From Rhodospirillaceae bacterium (GTDB lineage: Bacteria; Pseudomonadota; Alphaproteobacteria; Rhodospirillales; Rhodospirillaceae), in assembly GCA_040219235.1 (NCBI GenBank), contig JAVJSV010000011.1:806001-870000 (forward strand): a DNA stretch of 64,000 bases. Direction: 5' to 3'. The notes beneath the pieces were generated by a model that was given only the letters and a program-made list of their open reading frames with translations, was not told the DNA's origin and ran no database searches. The position numbers and the translations under genes are program-made. Position 1 is the first letter of the stretch. Every line of letters starts with the position of its first letter. Shown piece by piece: positions 33,689 through 41,583 of the stretch.

Positions 33689-35122
33689 TTACTCTGCAGC
33701 TGCAGCTGCGGCGGTTTCCCAAGACAGGAATTTCTCGCCAAGCAAGCGACCCATGGTCAGGCAGCCACCGACACTGGATCCACCCAGGTAAGCATTACCC
33801 CAAATGCCCATGCCCAGCATTTCACCCCCGGCATAGAGATTTGGAATCGGTCTGCCTTTTTCATCCAGAATACGTAGTTCGTTATCGCAGGCTATGCCGC
33901 CAAAACTGACCACTGATAGAGCGTAGTGGCGTATGGCGTAGAACGGCGCTTTTTCAATGGGGGCGGGTGTGTGCTGGCGACGCCAGGCATCAGAGTTTAC
34001 CGCGCGACCTTTATTAAATTGCTCAACAGTTGTTTTTAGATTGTCTGCGGGCAGGCCGCATTCCTTCGCCAAACCTTCAATGGTGTCAGCGCGGCAGAAG
34101 TCGGGGTGAGTGGAGAAGGCGCGTTCGATCTTCTCGGCATCCCACTTCATGAAGAGCGGAGGAGCTTGTTCCCGAATGCCTTGGTCATAAATCACCCAAC
34201 AACTCCAGTCTGGTTGATTCATGATGGTCCGTTCGCGGAAATCCTGGCTTGTGGATTCTTCATTGAAGAATCTCCGCCCCGTATTGTTCACCATGATTTC
34301 CCAAGGCGCCCGCATCATTGGGACCGTGGCCGTGTGAATCCAGTAATCGTCGGGGTTGTCGATGTCGATCGTGCCACCGAAGGTCATAATGAGATTGTCA
34401 GCCAGCTGTACTTGAGCGCCTAATTTACGGGCCTGCTGAATGCCGTCACCTTTAGAGTGCTCGTAGGTGTAAACCCGTTTTGGCCGCCCATGGAATTCTT
34501 TCCAGAGTTCATCGTTGTTAGCGTAGCCACCGCAAGCCAACAAAGTTGTTGAGGCGCGAATCTCTTCACGGTCGCCGTTTTCAGTTTGAACGACGATACC
34601 GCCCACAGAGCCATCTGCGTCAACAATAAGGTCCGTCATCTTGGTTTTGAGGCGCAGCTCGACGTTGCCGTTATCGATTACGTTTTGAAAGGCTGGTTCT
34701 AGAACAGCGATATAGGCCCGACCGGCGTTGACTGGTGTTGTTAGTCGCGCTGTTTTGTAAGGCTCATGGCCCTGGCCAATGACCGGATTGCTTTCCGGGA
34801 ATTCCAAGCCAATAGACATCAACCAATCCAGCGTCTCACCTGAATTGTCCTGCCATAGCCGCATCTTGTCATACTCACCGGTGCCGTGGTTGATGTCGAT
34901 GGATTCATCAAAATGTTTCTGTGGTGAGTCATCTATGCCTTTGGATTTCTGCAGCTTTGAACCGGCTGCACTCATGGAGCCCGAAGACATATGAAGCGTC
35001 CCGCCCACCTTATCCGCAACATCGACGACCAATACTTTTGCACCGCGTTCTGAGGCCTTGATGGCTGCAGGGATGCCGGTTGTACCTGCGCCCACGATAA
35101 CGATATCCCACGGGTCTGCCAT
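33689..35122 (-). CDS. FAD-dependent oxidoreductase, fumarate reductase/3-ketosteroid dehydrogenase type
   Basis: A 477-residue flavoprotein. The N-terminal dinucleotide fold has IVGAGTTGIPAAIKASERGA and GGTLHMSSGSMSAAG. The C-terminal FAD segment is IPNLYAGGEMLGMG with GGSSVGGCLTMGRLLGEK. This arrangement matches the FAD_binding_2 family that includes fumarate reductase, 3-ketosteroid delta-1-dehydrogenase and related dehydrogenases. ATG 35122 is preferred over a longer frame because it directly precedes the fold and has GGGAGA upstream. No signal peptide. It probably adds or removes a carbon-carbon double bond next to a carbonyl; the substrate cannot be read from sequence. Confidence 0.86.
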   Translation of the reverse strand: MADPWDIVIVGAGTTGIPAAIKASERGAKVLVVDVADKVGGTLHMSSGSMSAAGSKLQKSKGIDDSPQKHFDESIDINHGTGEYDKMRLWQDNSGETLDWLMSIGLEFPESNPVIGQGHEPYKTARLTTPVNAGRAYIAVLEPAFQNVIDNGNVELRLKTKMTDLIVDADGSVGGIVVQTENGDREEIRASTTLLACGGYANNDELWKEFHGRPKRVYTYEHSKGDGIQQARKLGAQVQLADNLIMTFGGTIDIDNPDDYWIHTATVPMMRAPWEIMVNNTGRRFFNEESTSQDFRERTIMNQPDWSCWVIYDQGIREQAPPLFMKWDAEKIERAFSTHPDFCRADTIEGLAKECGLPADNLKTTVEQFNKGRAVNSDAWRRQHTPAPIEKAPFYAIRHYALSVVSFGGIACDNELRILDEKGRPIPNLYAGGEMLGMGIWGNAYLGGSSVGGCLTMGRLLGEKFLSWETAAAAAAE

Positions 35123-35157
35123 TGTGTGTCTCCCTGTTGTGTTTGTGCGTGGTCCGC

Positions 35158-36477
35158 TCACTCGCTTAGCGCTTGATAGACCAGTGCTTGAAAGGTGTCC
35201 CAAACGGATTCGGGCACCTGATCTGTTAGATTAATACGGTACTGAGTGAACATAATCATGGCCAGTCGATTGTCCCGGTCACCGAGGAAATAGATATCTG
35301 CCAGGCCGTCCTTCATGAAAGATTCCGCAGTGGCTGGGCGCATTGCGGCTGTCGGGTCATCCAACACGTTTAGACCCCAGCCATAAGTGTAGCCTGAAAA
35401 AATACGCCACATATCCGATCCGGTTGGGTATTTGTCGCGAATCGGGGCGATTTCAGCAGGTATCTGACGGCTGGTCATCATGTCTACTGTGGCTGGAGAA
35501 AGCAGTTGGGTACCCTCTAATGTGCCCTTGTTCAGCAGCATCTGTGTAAACCGCAGCATGTCGCTGACGGTGGAGGTTAGGCCACCACCGCCTGAATACA
35601 TGGTGGCGTCTGCGTTTAAGTAATCACCGGACTTAGGCAGCCTATCAGTGCCGCGTAATAGCTCTCCGGCTGTGCCCAGGTCGTATCCCTCCACCAAGCG
35701 AGAGCGCTTTTCAGGGGGGACAAAGAACCCCGTGTCTGTCATTCCCAGCGGATCGAGCACCAAATCTTTGACTGCAGCTTCTAAAGGTTTTCCAGTCACC
35801 AATTCAATCACATGACCAAGCACATCGATGTTCAGGCCATATTCCCAATCTGTCCCAGGGTGAAACAAGAGCGGGATTGAAGCCAGGTAATTTAATCCAT
35901 CTACCATGGGAACGTTCAGACCCATAACCTGTTCACGATCGACTTTGAGTGCTTTGGGATAATCAAAGGCGTATCCAAGCCCGGCCGTGTGTGTGACGAG
36001 GTGGATCAGGCGGATGGAGTCTTGTGCGGGCTCCGTGAGTGGTGTGCCATCCTCGGCAAACCCTGTCAGTACAACGGGATTGGCGAAAACGGGGATATAT
36101 TTCTCTATGGGGTCGGCGAGATCAATACGTCCTTGCTCCATGAGCCGAAGCGCGGCAACGGTTGTGATGGGTTTGGTTAAAGAGAAGACACGAAAGATCG
36201 TGTCATCCGCCATAGGAATTTGGTTCTCGCGGTCCTGCCAGCCAACGGCACGCTGGGTAATCAGTTTGCCGTCACGCGCGACAGCATACACAAAGCCGAC
36301 CCGCTTTTGGTCTTCAACGAGCCGTGTCATACCTTGATGTAAGACATCCAAGAGGTCCTCGTTGAAGCCATACTTGGAGGCGTTACTAACTTCTCGGTCT
36401 AAATCCCCAGCATCTACGATGCCGGTATGCATGAAAAAGACCCCTGCGAGAAAAAGTGAGAAGGTAATTCTTCTCAT
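35158..36477 (-). CDS. Beta-lactamase-fold serine hydrolase 3
   Basis: A 439-residue member of the same superfamily as the tandem pair, but of a different subgroup. A signal peptide spans about residues 1-24 (ending GIVDAGD). SxxK is S99-L-T-K102, and the second motif region is DWEYGLNIDVLGH, typical of EstB/LovD-like esterases and transesterases. The ATG at 36477 forms an ATGA overlap with the DUF1838 C stop and has a GGGGGGA site; a longer start at 36489 is less likely. The flavoprotein gene follows 35 bases on, so DUF1838 C, hydrolase 3 and flavoprotein are one leftward operon. Confidence 0.88.
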   Translation of the reverse strand: MRRITFSLFLAGVFFMHTGIVDAGDLDREVSNASKYGFNEDLLDVLHQGMTRLVEDQKRVGFVYAVARDGKLITQRAVGWQDRENQIPMADDTIFRVFSLTKPITTVAALRLMEQGRIDLADPIEKYIPVFANPVVLTGFAEDGTPLTEPAQDSIRLIHLVTHTAGLGYAFDYPKALKVDREQVMGLNVPMVDGLNYLASIPLLFHPGTDWEYGLNIDVLGHVIELVTGKPLEAAVKDLVLDPLGMTDTGFFVPPEKRSRLVEGYDLGTAGELLRGTDRLPKSGDYLNADATMYSGGGGLTSTVSDMLRFTQMLLNKGTLEGTQLLSPATVDMMTSRQIPAEIAPIRDKYPTGSDMWRIFSGYTYGWGLNVLDDPTAAMRPATAESFMKDGLADIYFLGDRDNRLAMIMFTQYRINLTDQVPESVWDTFQALVYQALSE

Positions 36478-37361
36478 GCGTCCCCCCATGCCAAGACATC
36501 AGGAATATACTGCTCTGCTTGGTCAAGATATCCAGATGAGAGGTCATCGAAGCTTTTCATCTTGCTGCCGACGCAGTGCCATACTGAATGTCCGGGACGA
36601 TCACCCATTTTTAGAAAGCCTTGCCACGGGGCAAGGAACACAATCCCAAAAATAGAATCGACGCGCTCAAGTGAACGGTCTTGCAATTGTTTCAGTGGAA
36701 CGGTGGTTGTTCCATATTCAGCGAGGGGAATTGGGCGCACATCTGGATACTTACGCTGCCCGACCATTTGAACGTTATCGCCCATAATTGCCCAATCTAA
36801 TGTCAGCGCGCTGACCATGTTTGGGTCAATTTCAGCACTCCAGTTTTCACCTTTGGCGGCATTGGTGTCGCGCGCAAATTGTGCGCTTGTGACGCGTCCG
36901 TCATCACCAACATAGTATAAACTGCGCGATCCGATGATATTGGGAGCGACAAGGTTTTCTTCCCCGGTCCATGGATTGCGAAACATTTTCCCATTCAGAA
37001 TTTCGCCAGTCTCCGGGTCTTTAAAGATGGTCATGACCTTTGACCACACCTCATAGCGTCCATCGTCGAGCTGGATCACTTTTTTGGTTTCACAACTTTC
37101 GCAATCGAAAACGATTCTTGGATTCTCATCCGGTGGCACAGCAATGTAGTAACCGCGCCAGGCATTCGGTGCCGGCTTTCCGCTCAGGTCACCTTGGATT
37201 CTCATATAATTTCGCAGCTCATCAGCCGGGTTCGCATGCAAAGCAGATACACTAGCGGCGCGGCTTTGGTGGCTTTCAGTTGTCAGAGCTGCCGCTGCGA
37301 CTCCGCCCAAACCGAGGTTAAATCCCCGCCGCGACAGTATAGGTCCAGACAAAATCGACAT
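36474..37361 (-). CDS. DUF1838 protein C, Tat-type leader
   Basis: A 295-residue DUF1838 protein. The leader has SRRGFNLGLGG (residues 10-20), a good twin-arginine motif followed by an alanine-rich core. Family positions are DPET 115-118, NPWTGE 129-134, PGH 256-258, WH 261-262 and K267. It also has a CESC pair at 87-90 absent from copies A and B. ATG 37361 is chosen because AAGGAA precedes it at a six-base distance. Its stop overlaps the serine hydrolase 3 start by four bases: a second independent case of DUF1838 coupled to this hydrolase family. Confidence 0.87.
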   Translation of the reverse strand: MSILSGPILSRRGFNLGLGGVAAAALTTESHQSRAASVSALHANPADELRNYMRIQGDLSGKPAPNAWRGYYIAVPPDENPRIVFDCESCETKKVIQLDDGRYEVWSKVMTIFKDPETGEILNGKMFRNPWTGEENLVAPNIIGSRSLYYVGDDGRVTSAQFARDTNAAKGENWSAEIDPNMVSALTLDWAIMGDNVQMVGQRKYPDVRPIPLAEYGTTTVPLKQLQDRSLERVDSIFGIVFLAPWQGFLKMGDRPGHSVWHCVGSKMKSFDDLSSGYLDQAEQYIPDVLAWGDA

Positions 37362-37490
37362 TTCTAATTCCTTTTCAAAGTGATGCCCCAAGGTTTAGGG
37401 AGCTTGGGAGATTTGACCAGGGGCTTAGTGGAGACGTGATCAACATGCGGTCGGATTGCCCCCGGGCGCAGACCTGCTTAAAGTTCTCGG

Positions 37491-38168
37491 ATGACTGATC
37501 TCTCTGACAAAGTGGCCTTTGTGGCCAATGCGGAAACTGCCGTAGGCAAGGCGTGTGTTGCGGCGCTGATGCAGGCGGGTGCTCAGGTGTGTGCGGCGGG
37601 CATCTGCGATGCTGCCCTTGTTGTGAATGTGACGCCGGGGGATCAGGACTCCTGGGATCAGGCGTTTCGTGACTGTATAGACCAACTCGGCGGGTTAGAT
37701 GTTTTGGTTATTCCTACGGTTGGTCAGCCTTCTGAATCTATAAACTCTATTGTGTACGCTGATTTTAAAAAAGCCCATCGAGAAATGGTCATTCCAGCGT
37801 TCCTTGCACAAAACCGGGGCGTGCTTGCGATGCGCTCGACGGGCTCGACTGGAGCCATCGTCCACATTCTCCCTGCCGTGGCGCGCGCGGCCAAGGAAGG
37901 CGCTGTTGCAGCATGCACAGCAAGCGCAGGCATTTTGTTTTCGGCAAAGTCTGCAGCGTTGGAATGCGCGAAAGCGAAAGACGGCATTGTTATTAATTCG
38001 GTCTTGGTTGGCGATGTCGATGGCCAGCCGTCGCTTAACTACAAATCAGACTCACAGGTTATTCCACCTGAGGCCATCGCTAATGCTGTGTTGTTTTTCT
38101 CAACCGATGGTGCGGTCTACATGAGTGGTATGGACTTGCCTGTCGATGATGGATTTCTGGCCACATGA
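37491..38168 (+). CDS. SDR-fold protein lacking cofactor and catalytic motifs
   Basis: A 225-residue protein that follows SDR topology (MTDLSDKVAFVANAETAVGK at the N terminus, an ending AVYMSGMDLPVDDGF like the usual SDR C terminus). The TGxxxGxG motif is replaced by ANAETAVG, NNAG by IPTV, and the YxxxK region reads ACTASAGILF with neither Tyr nor Lys. The frame is intact, so it is not a broken gene. It overlaps the next gene, a fully equipped SDR, by ATGA. It may be a non-catalytic partner in a heteromer, as known for some fatty-acid and NodG-like SDR pairs. Confidence 0.78.
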   Translation: MTDLSDKVAFVANAETAVGKACVAALMQAGAQVCAAGICDAALVVNVTPGDQDSWDQAFRDCIDQLGGLDVLVIPTVGQPSESINSIVYADFKKAHREMVIPAFLAQNRGVLAMRSTGSTGAIVHILPAVARAAKEGAVAACTASAGILFSAKSAALECAKAKDGIVINSVLVGDVDGQPSLNYKSDSQVIPPEAIANAVLFFSTDGAVYMSGMDLPVDDGFLAT

Positions 38169-38992
38169 ATGCTGTGACTCATTCGAGCCAATTGGCAGGT
38201 AAGGTGATTTTAATCACCGGCGGCACCTCTGGTCTGGGGCGTTGGACGACGCTTGTCATGGCGGCGCAGGGCGCAACGGTCGTTTATTCCGGCCGTAATG
38301 CTGAGGGCGCGGCAGAGACAGACCAGCGCTTAGAGGCCGAAGAGCTCAGCGCTCAATATCTTCCACACGATGTGACCAGTGAAGAAGATTGGCAGAGAGT
38401 CATAAATACCGTGATGGAGAAACATGGCAAGCTTGATGGTCTCGTTAATAACTCTGGCGTGTCCCGTCTTAAGCCTATGGATCAACTCTCCTTAAACGAT
38501 CTTGAGTTTCTGCTTTCGGTCAATGTGGATGGTATGTTTCTTGGCACCCAACACGCCTTCCGCGTTATGAAAAATACTGGTGGGTCCATCGTTAACATCT
38601 CGGCTTTGAATGCGTTGCGCGGATCACCGAATTCTACCGGTTATGGTATGGCCAAGGCTGGGACGACGCATCTGGCGCGGGCGGCTGCGATCGAAGGACG
38701 GAAGTATGGTATTCGGGTGAACGCGGTTCATCCTGGTGTTCTCTTTGAAGGTGGAGATAAGCCTTCACCCGGCGCGATTTCTCTCTTTGGAGAAGAAGGC
38801 GCGCAAAAATTTGTGCAATTCAATATCGATACAACACCACTCGGTCGTCTGGGGCACCCGCGCGATATCGGAACAGCAGTTGCCTTTTTGCTTTCAGATG
38901 CTTCACGCCACGTCACGGGTACGGCTGTTTGCGTTGACGGTGGCCGCATGGCCGGTGAGTTCCAACATCATGGAATCAAGTCACAGAAGTAA
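38165..38992 (+). CDS. Short-chain dehydrogenase/reductase (active-type)
   Basis: A 275-residue classical SDR. TGGTSGLG lies at residues 18-25, NNSG at 95-98, catalytic S146, Y160 and K164 (YGMAK). After the PG motif (AVHPGVLFEGGDK) comes a long substrate loop, then GRLGHPRDIGTAVAFLLSDAS and the C-terminal VDGGRMAG. It forms a coupled pair with the catalytically empty SDR upstream. A VOC-family gene follows 17 bases later. Probably oxidises a secondary alcohol of the pathway substrate. Confidence 0.92.
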   Translation: MNAVTHSSQLAGKVILITGGTSGLGRWTTLVMAAQGATVVYSGRNAEGAAETDQRLEAEELSAQYLPHDVTSEEDWQRVINTVMEKHGKLDGLVNNSGVSRLKPMDQLSLNDLEFLLSVNVDGMFLGTQHAFRVMKNTGGSIVNISALNALRGSPNSTGYGMAKAGTTHLARAAAIEGRKYGIRVNAVHPGVLFEGGDKPSPGAISLFGEEGAQKFVQFNIDTTPLGRLGHPRDIGTAVAFLLSDASRHVTGTAVCVDGGRMAGEFQHHGIKSQK

Positions 38993-39008
38993 TCCGGGGA
39001 GGATTCAA

Positions 39009-39575
39009 ATGACCAGGCCCTTCAATTCGAAAGCTGCATTGATTGTTATTGGCATGGCGATCTCAGGCAGTGCCGGTGCAGAAGATATGAATCATCAAAG
39101 CTTACTCCTTCGCTCTGTGGCTGTAACGTGCAAGGTCGAAGAGTCGATCACGTTTTACCGTGATGTTATGGGCCAAGAGATCATCGAAGATGTCACGTTC
39201 GAGGGATCTGGTATTCAGAAATACATTGATGTCGCAGATGGCGGCAAAGTCCGCTTTGTCATTATGGGTGGCTCTGGTGTGTATCCCGGCGGTCAAGTGG
39301 TCGGCGGCAATATCGCCTTCATGGGCATCGTTGACGTCGGTGATCCGGCTTGTGCGGGTGAGGTTGAAAACCATCGTGGCCGTCAAGGCTCGACCATATT
39401 GCCGCACCGGGTCAGTAACATTGATCAAATTGCCAAGCGCGCTAAGGCGGCAGGGCATGAAATTCTTTTTGATATCAAAGCCTCTGGTACAGGCTTGTCG
39501 CGCAACATGATGCTGTTTGATCCCAACGGAAACATTGTCGAGGTGTTTCAGATCAACACAGCGGTTATTAAATAG
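39009..39575 (+). CDS. Exported VOC/glyoxalase-fold protein
   Basis: A 188-residue protein with a signal peptide (about residues 5-24, ending GSAGAED) and one or two VOC modules: LLRSVAVTCKVEESITFYRDVMGQ opens the fold and SRNMMLFDPNGNIVEVFQI closes it. VOC enzymes bind a divalent metal and include glyoxalases, extradiol dioxygenases and isomerases. ATG 39009 is set by GGGGAGGA eight bases upstream and by the leader. Exported VOC proteins are uncommon. It is the last gene of the run beginning at 37491. Confidence 0.82.
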   Translation: MTRPFNSKAALIVIGMAISGSAGAEDMNHQSLLLRSVAVTCKVEESITFYRDVMGQEIIEDVTFEGSGIQKYIDVADGGKVRFVIMGGSGVYPGGQVVGGNIAFMGIVDVGDPACAGEVENHRGRQGSTILPHRVSNIDQIAKRAKAAGHEILFDIKASGTGLSRNMMLFDPNGNIVEVFQINTAVIK

Positions 39576-39651
39576 GCGCCTGACCTAAGTCGTATACAGA
39601 ATATGCAGATAATCGCTAATTATTTGACCTAAATGCCGATTAATATAAATT

Positions 39652-39663
39652 ATTGTATACAAT
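39652..39663. promoter_or_regulatory. Palindrome ATTGTATACAAT, candidate operator
   Basis: A perfect 12-base palindrome 25 bases upstream of the 607-residue gene. A second GTATAC core occurs at about 39597 in the same gap. The pattern resembles operators of GntR-family repressors (GTATAC core), but no GntR gene is in the window. Position between candidate promoter elements and the ribosome binding site fits repression. Confidence 0.4.
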
Positions 39664-39687
39664 TATTCTGTTAAGGAGCATTTGGTC

Positions 39688-41511
39688 GTGCGTATTCAAG
39701 CTGTGGAGAAGTGGCTCCAGACCTGTTTTGCAGTGCTTCCGTTTTTGACGTGCCTGTCCCCTGTGGTGCAGGCGGACAGTCGTAAAGTCGGTGTGCTGTT
39801 TGTGGTGCACGGCGGAACAACGTCTACAGACATCGAAGCCCTGTGGGACAGTTCGATGCAGATTTTTGCCTACGACCCACATTCGGCGATTTATCAGCGT
39901 GTCATTTGGAACGCGCAGGCGTGGCCAACTGTGGCGTCTTTTGGCGACGGTCAAAGCTACAGCAATGTCGCCTCACAATTGGACAAATATGAGTTCGGCG
40001 ATGCGCGGATCGGTGAGGATCCCAGTGAACGTCAGGCTTCACAGCAGATGTCCGATCTGGCAACGGCGCTCAAACGCCGCGAATCTGAACTGGGTGTTAC
40101 ATTCATTGTCGATAAGGCGCAGTGGATTGGTCCTGTTCATCAAACCAAATACTTGCCTGACCCTAGGCACTTGTATGAACCGCAAGTCGAGGGCGGCACC
40201 CGCTTAACCTACTGCGGCAGCGCAACTGACCGAGGTCCGTGGAAAGATTGTGATTCACAGCGCTACAATGTGGATGGCCCGGCAGAGCGTCTTTTGGCGC
40301 AAGGGGTTGAGAGTATCGTTATGATCGATATGACGACAGCAGGGGTTAGGTTCTGGAAAACCTACGATGTCGTGCGCGTCACCCGGGGCGTGGTTGCTCG
40401 TCACAATGCTAAGCACAACACAAATGTGAATGTGAGCTGGGTCAATGACCCAACTGATCTAATGCGGGACTCCTATCCGGTTGAGCCTGCAAACTGGACA
40501 CGCAGTCTCGGTCCGCCTGAGAAAGATAGCGTCGTTCCTCTAGAGGGGCGCCCCGCGCCGGTCACCGAGGACCCGGCCTTTGCAAATCTATACCTCAAAG
40601 GCATTGAACAGCGGTTTAACCCGAATGTTTCTGAGAAAGACACGGCTGTTTTACTGCTCAATCATTCTATTCGGGATGGCAATGAAGTGTATGACCCTAA
40701 AGTCAATGACACGGTTAATCTCAACGCCCAACTCAAAAAATCTATTTTACGCGCCCATCCTGAAATTGATCCGGAGAACATCATTGCTTCCTGGATGGGC
40801 TTGCGGGTTGAGAATCCTAATATCAAACTGGGTGGACGGGTTCGATCTAACCTGGAGCGCTCCCGCGAGATGCGGGCCGAAAATCTTGGACATCGGTGGC
40901 TCTATGAAACCGATAAAATGCCGCCCGCGGGCGACCAAAAATATTTTTATTGGGAAGGTCTTGAGTACCTCAAAAATCGCGGAACTAAGCATATCGTTGT
41001 TGTGTTTACCCAGGTGGTTATTGACTCCGTTTTGACCCTGGTCGAAGTGCCAAATCAAATTGGCAAAGAAATCGGTACGCAAACATGGTTGTTTGCTGAA
41101 GCGGGTGATTTCACGCGCTACCCTAATCACGGTCATCCCTTTGCTGATTACTGGGGCCGTCAGGCCGAAACCATGTGTCGTCCGGTTGGCGCACCGATCA
41201 CAGCAGAACGCACGGAACCATGTTGTTTCGAAATGGGGGGGTGTGGCACAGGGCAGCCCTATCCGCCGTTACGTCAGACCCCCATAGATCAAGCGATGCA
41301 GGATACTGACCCGCATTTGGTTTACGATCTCTCGGCTTATGGTCATCTGGGGTATGATGCGACCAAAGGTCCACCGCGTGATGTCGCGCCTGTGCAGTCA
41401 CAATATACGGGCACTTGGGCCATGTGGCAGCCGATCAGCGGCGACCCGCGCATGGGAGTCTTCTTAGCAGAGCAGGTGGTGCGCCACATACGCCGTCAAT
41501 CCAGTCTTTAG
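39688..41511 (+). CDS. Exported 607-residue protein with ferrochelatase-like features
   Basis: I do not recognise this as a named family. A leader of about 25 residues ends VVQADS. The mature protein opens with KVGVLFVVHGGTTS, resembling the first strand and loop of chelatase-fold proteins. Near the C-terminal third, HIVVVFTQVVIDSVLTLVEV resembles the conserved ferrochelatase stretch around PxFxxDxxETLxE. It has a CCFEMGGCGTG cysteine cluster near residue 520. GTG 39688 is chosen because AAGGAG (39673-39678) is nine bases upstream; TTG 39682 is too close. Next to a CpcT-like gene, a tetrapyrrole role is an inference. Confidence 0.7.
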   Translation: MRIQAVEKWLQTCFAVLPFLTCLSPVVQADSRKVGVLFVVHGGTTSTDIEALWDSSMQIFAYDPHSAIYQRVIWNAQAWPTVASFGDGQSYSNVASQLDKYEFGDARIGEDPSERQASQQMSDLATALKRRESELGVTFIVDKAQWIGPVHQTKYLPDPRHLYEPQVEGGTRLTYCGSATDRGPWKDCDSQRYNVDGPAERLLAQGVESIVMIDMTTAGVRFWKTYDVVRVTRGVVARHNAKHNTNVNVSWVNDPTDLMRDSYPVEPANWTRSLGPPEKDSVVPLEGRPAPVTEDPAFANLYLKGIEQRFNPNVSEKDTAVLLLNHSIRDGNEVYDPKVNDTVNLNAQLKKSILRAHPEIDPENIIASWMGLRVENPNIKLGGRVRSNLERSREMRAENLGHRWLYETDKMPPAGDQKYFYWEGLEYLKNRGTKHIVVVFTQVVIDSVLTLVEVPNQIGKEIGTQTWLFAEAGDFTRYPNHGHPFADYWGRQAETMCRPVGAPITAERTEPCCFEMGGCGTGQPYPPLRQTPIDQAMQDTDPHLVYDLSAYGHLGYDATKGPPRDVAPVQSQYTGTWAMWQPISGDPRMGVFLAEQVVRHIRRQSSL

Positions 41512-41583
41512 GCTTGCCAACTTGAGACTTTCTCTTTCTCCCTCTTCGTTTTAGGCTTATTTGAGCATTAGGGGAGGGTTGTT

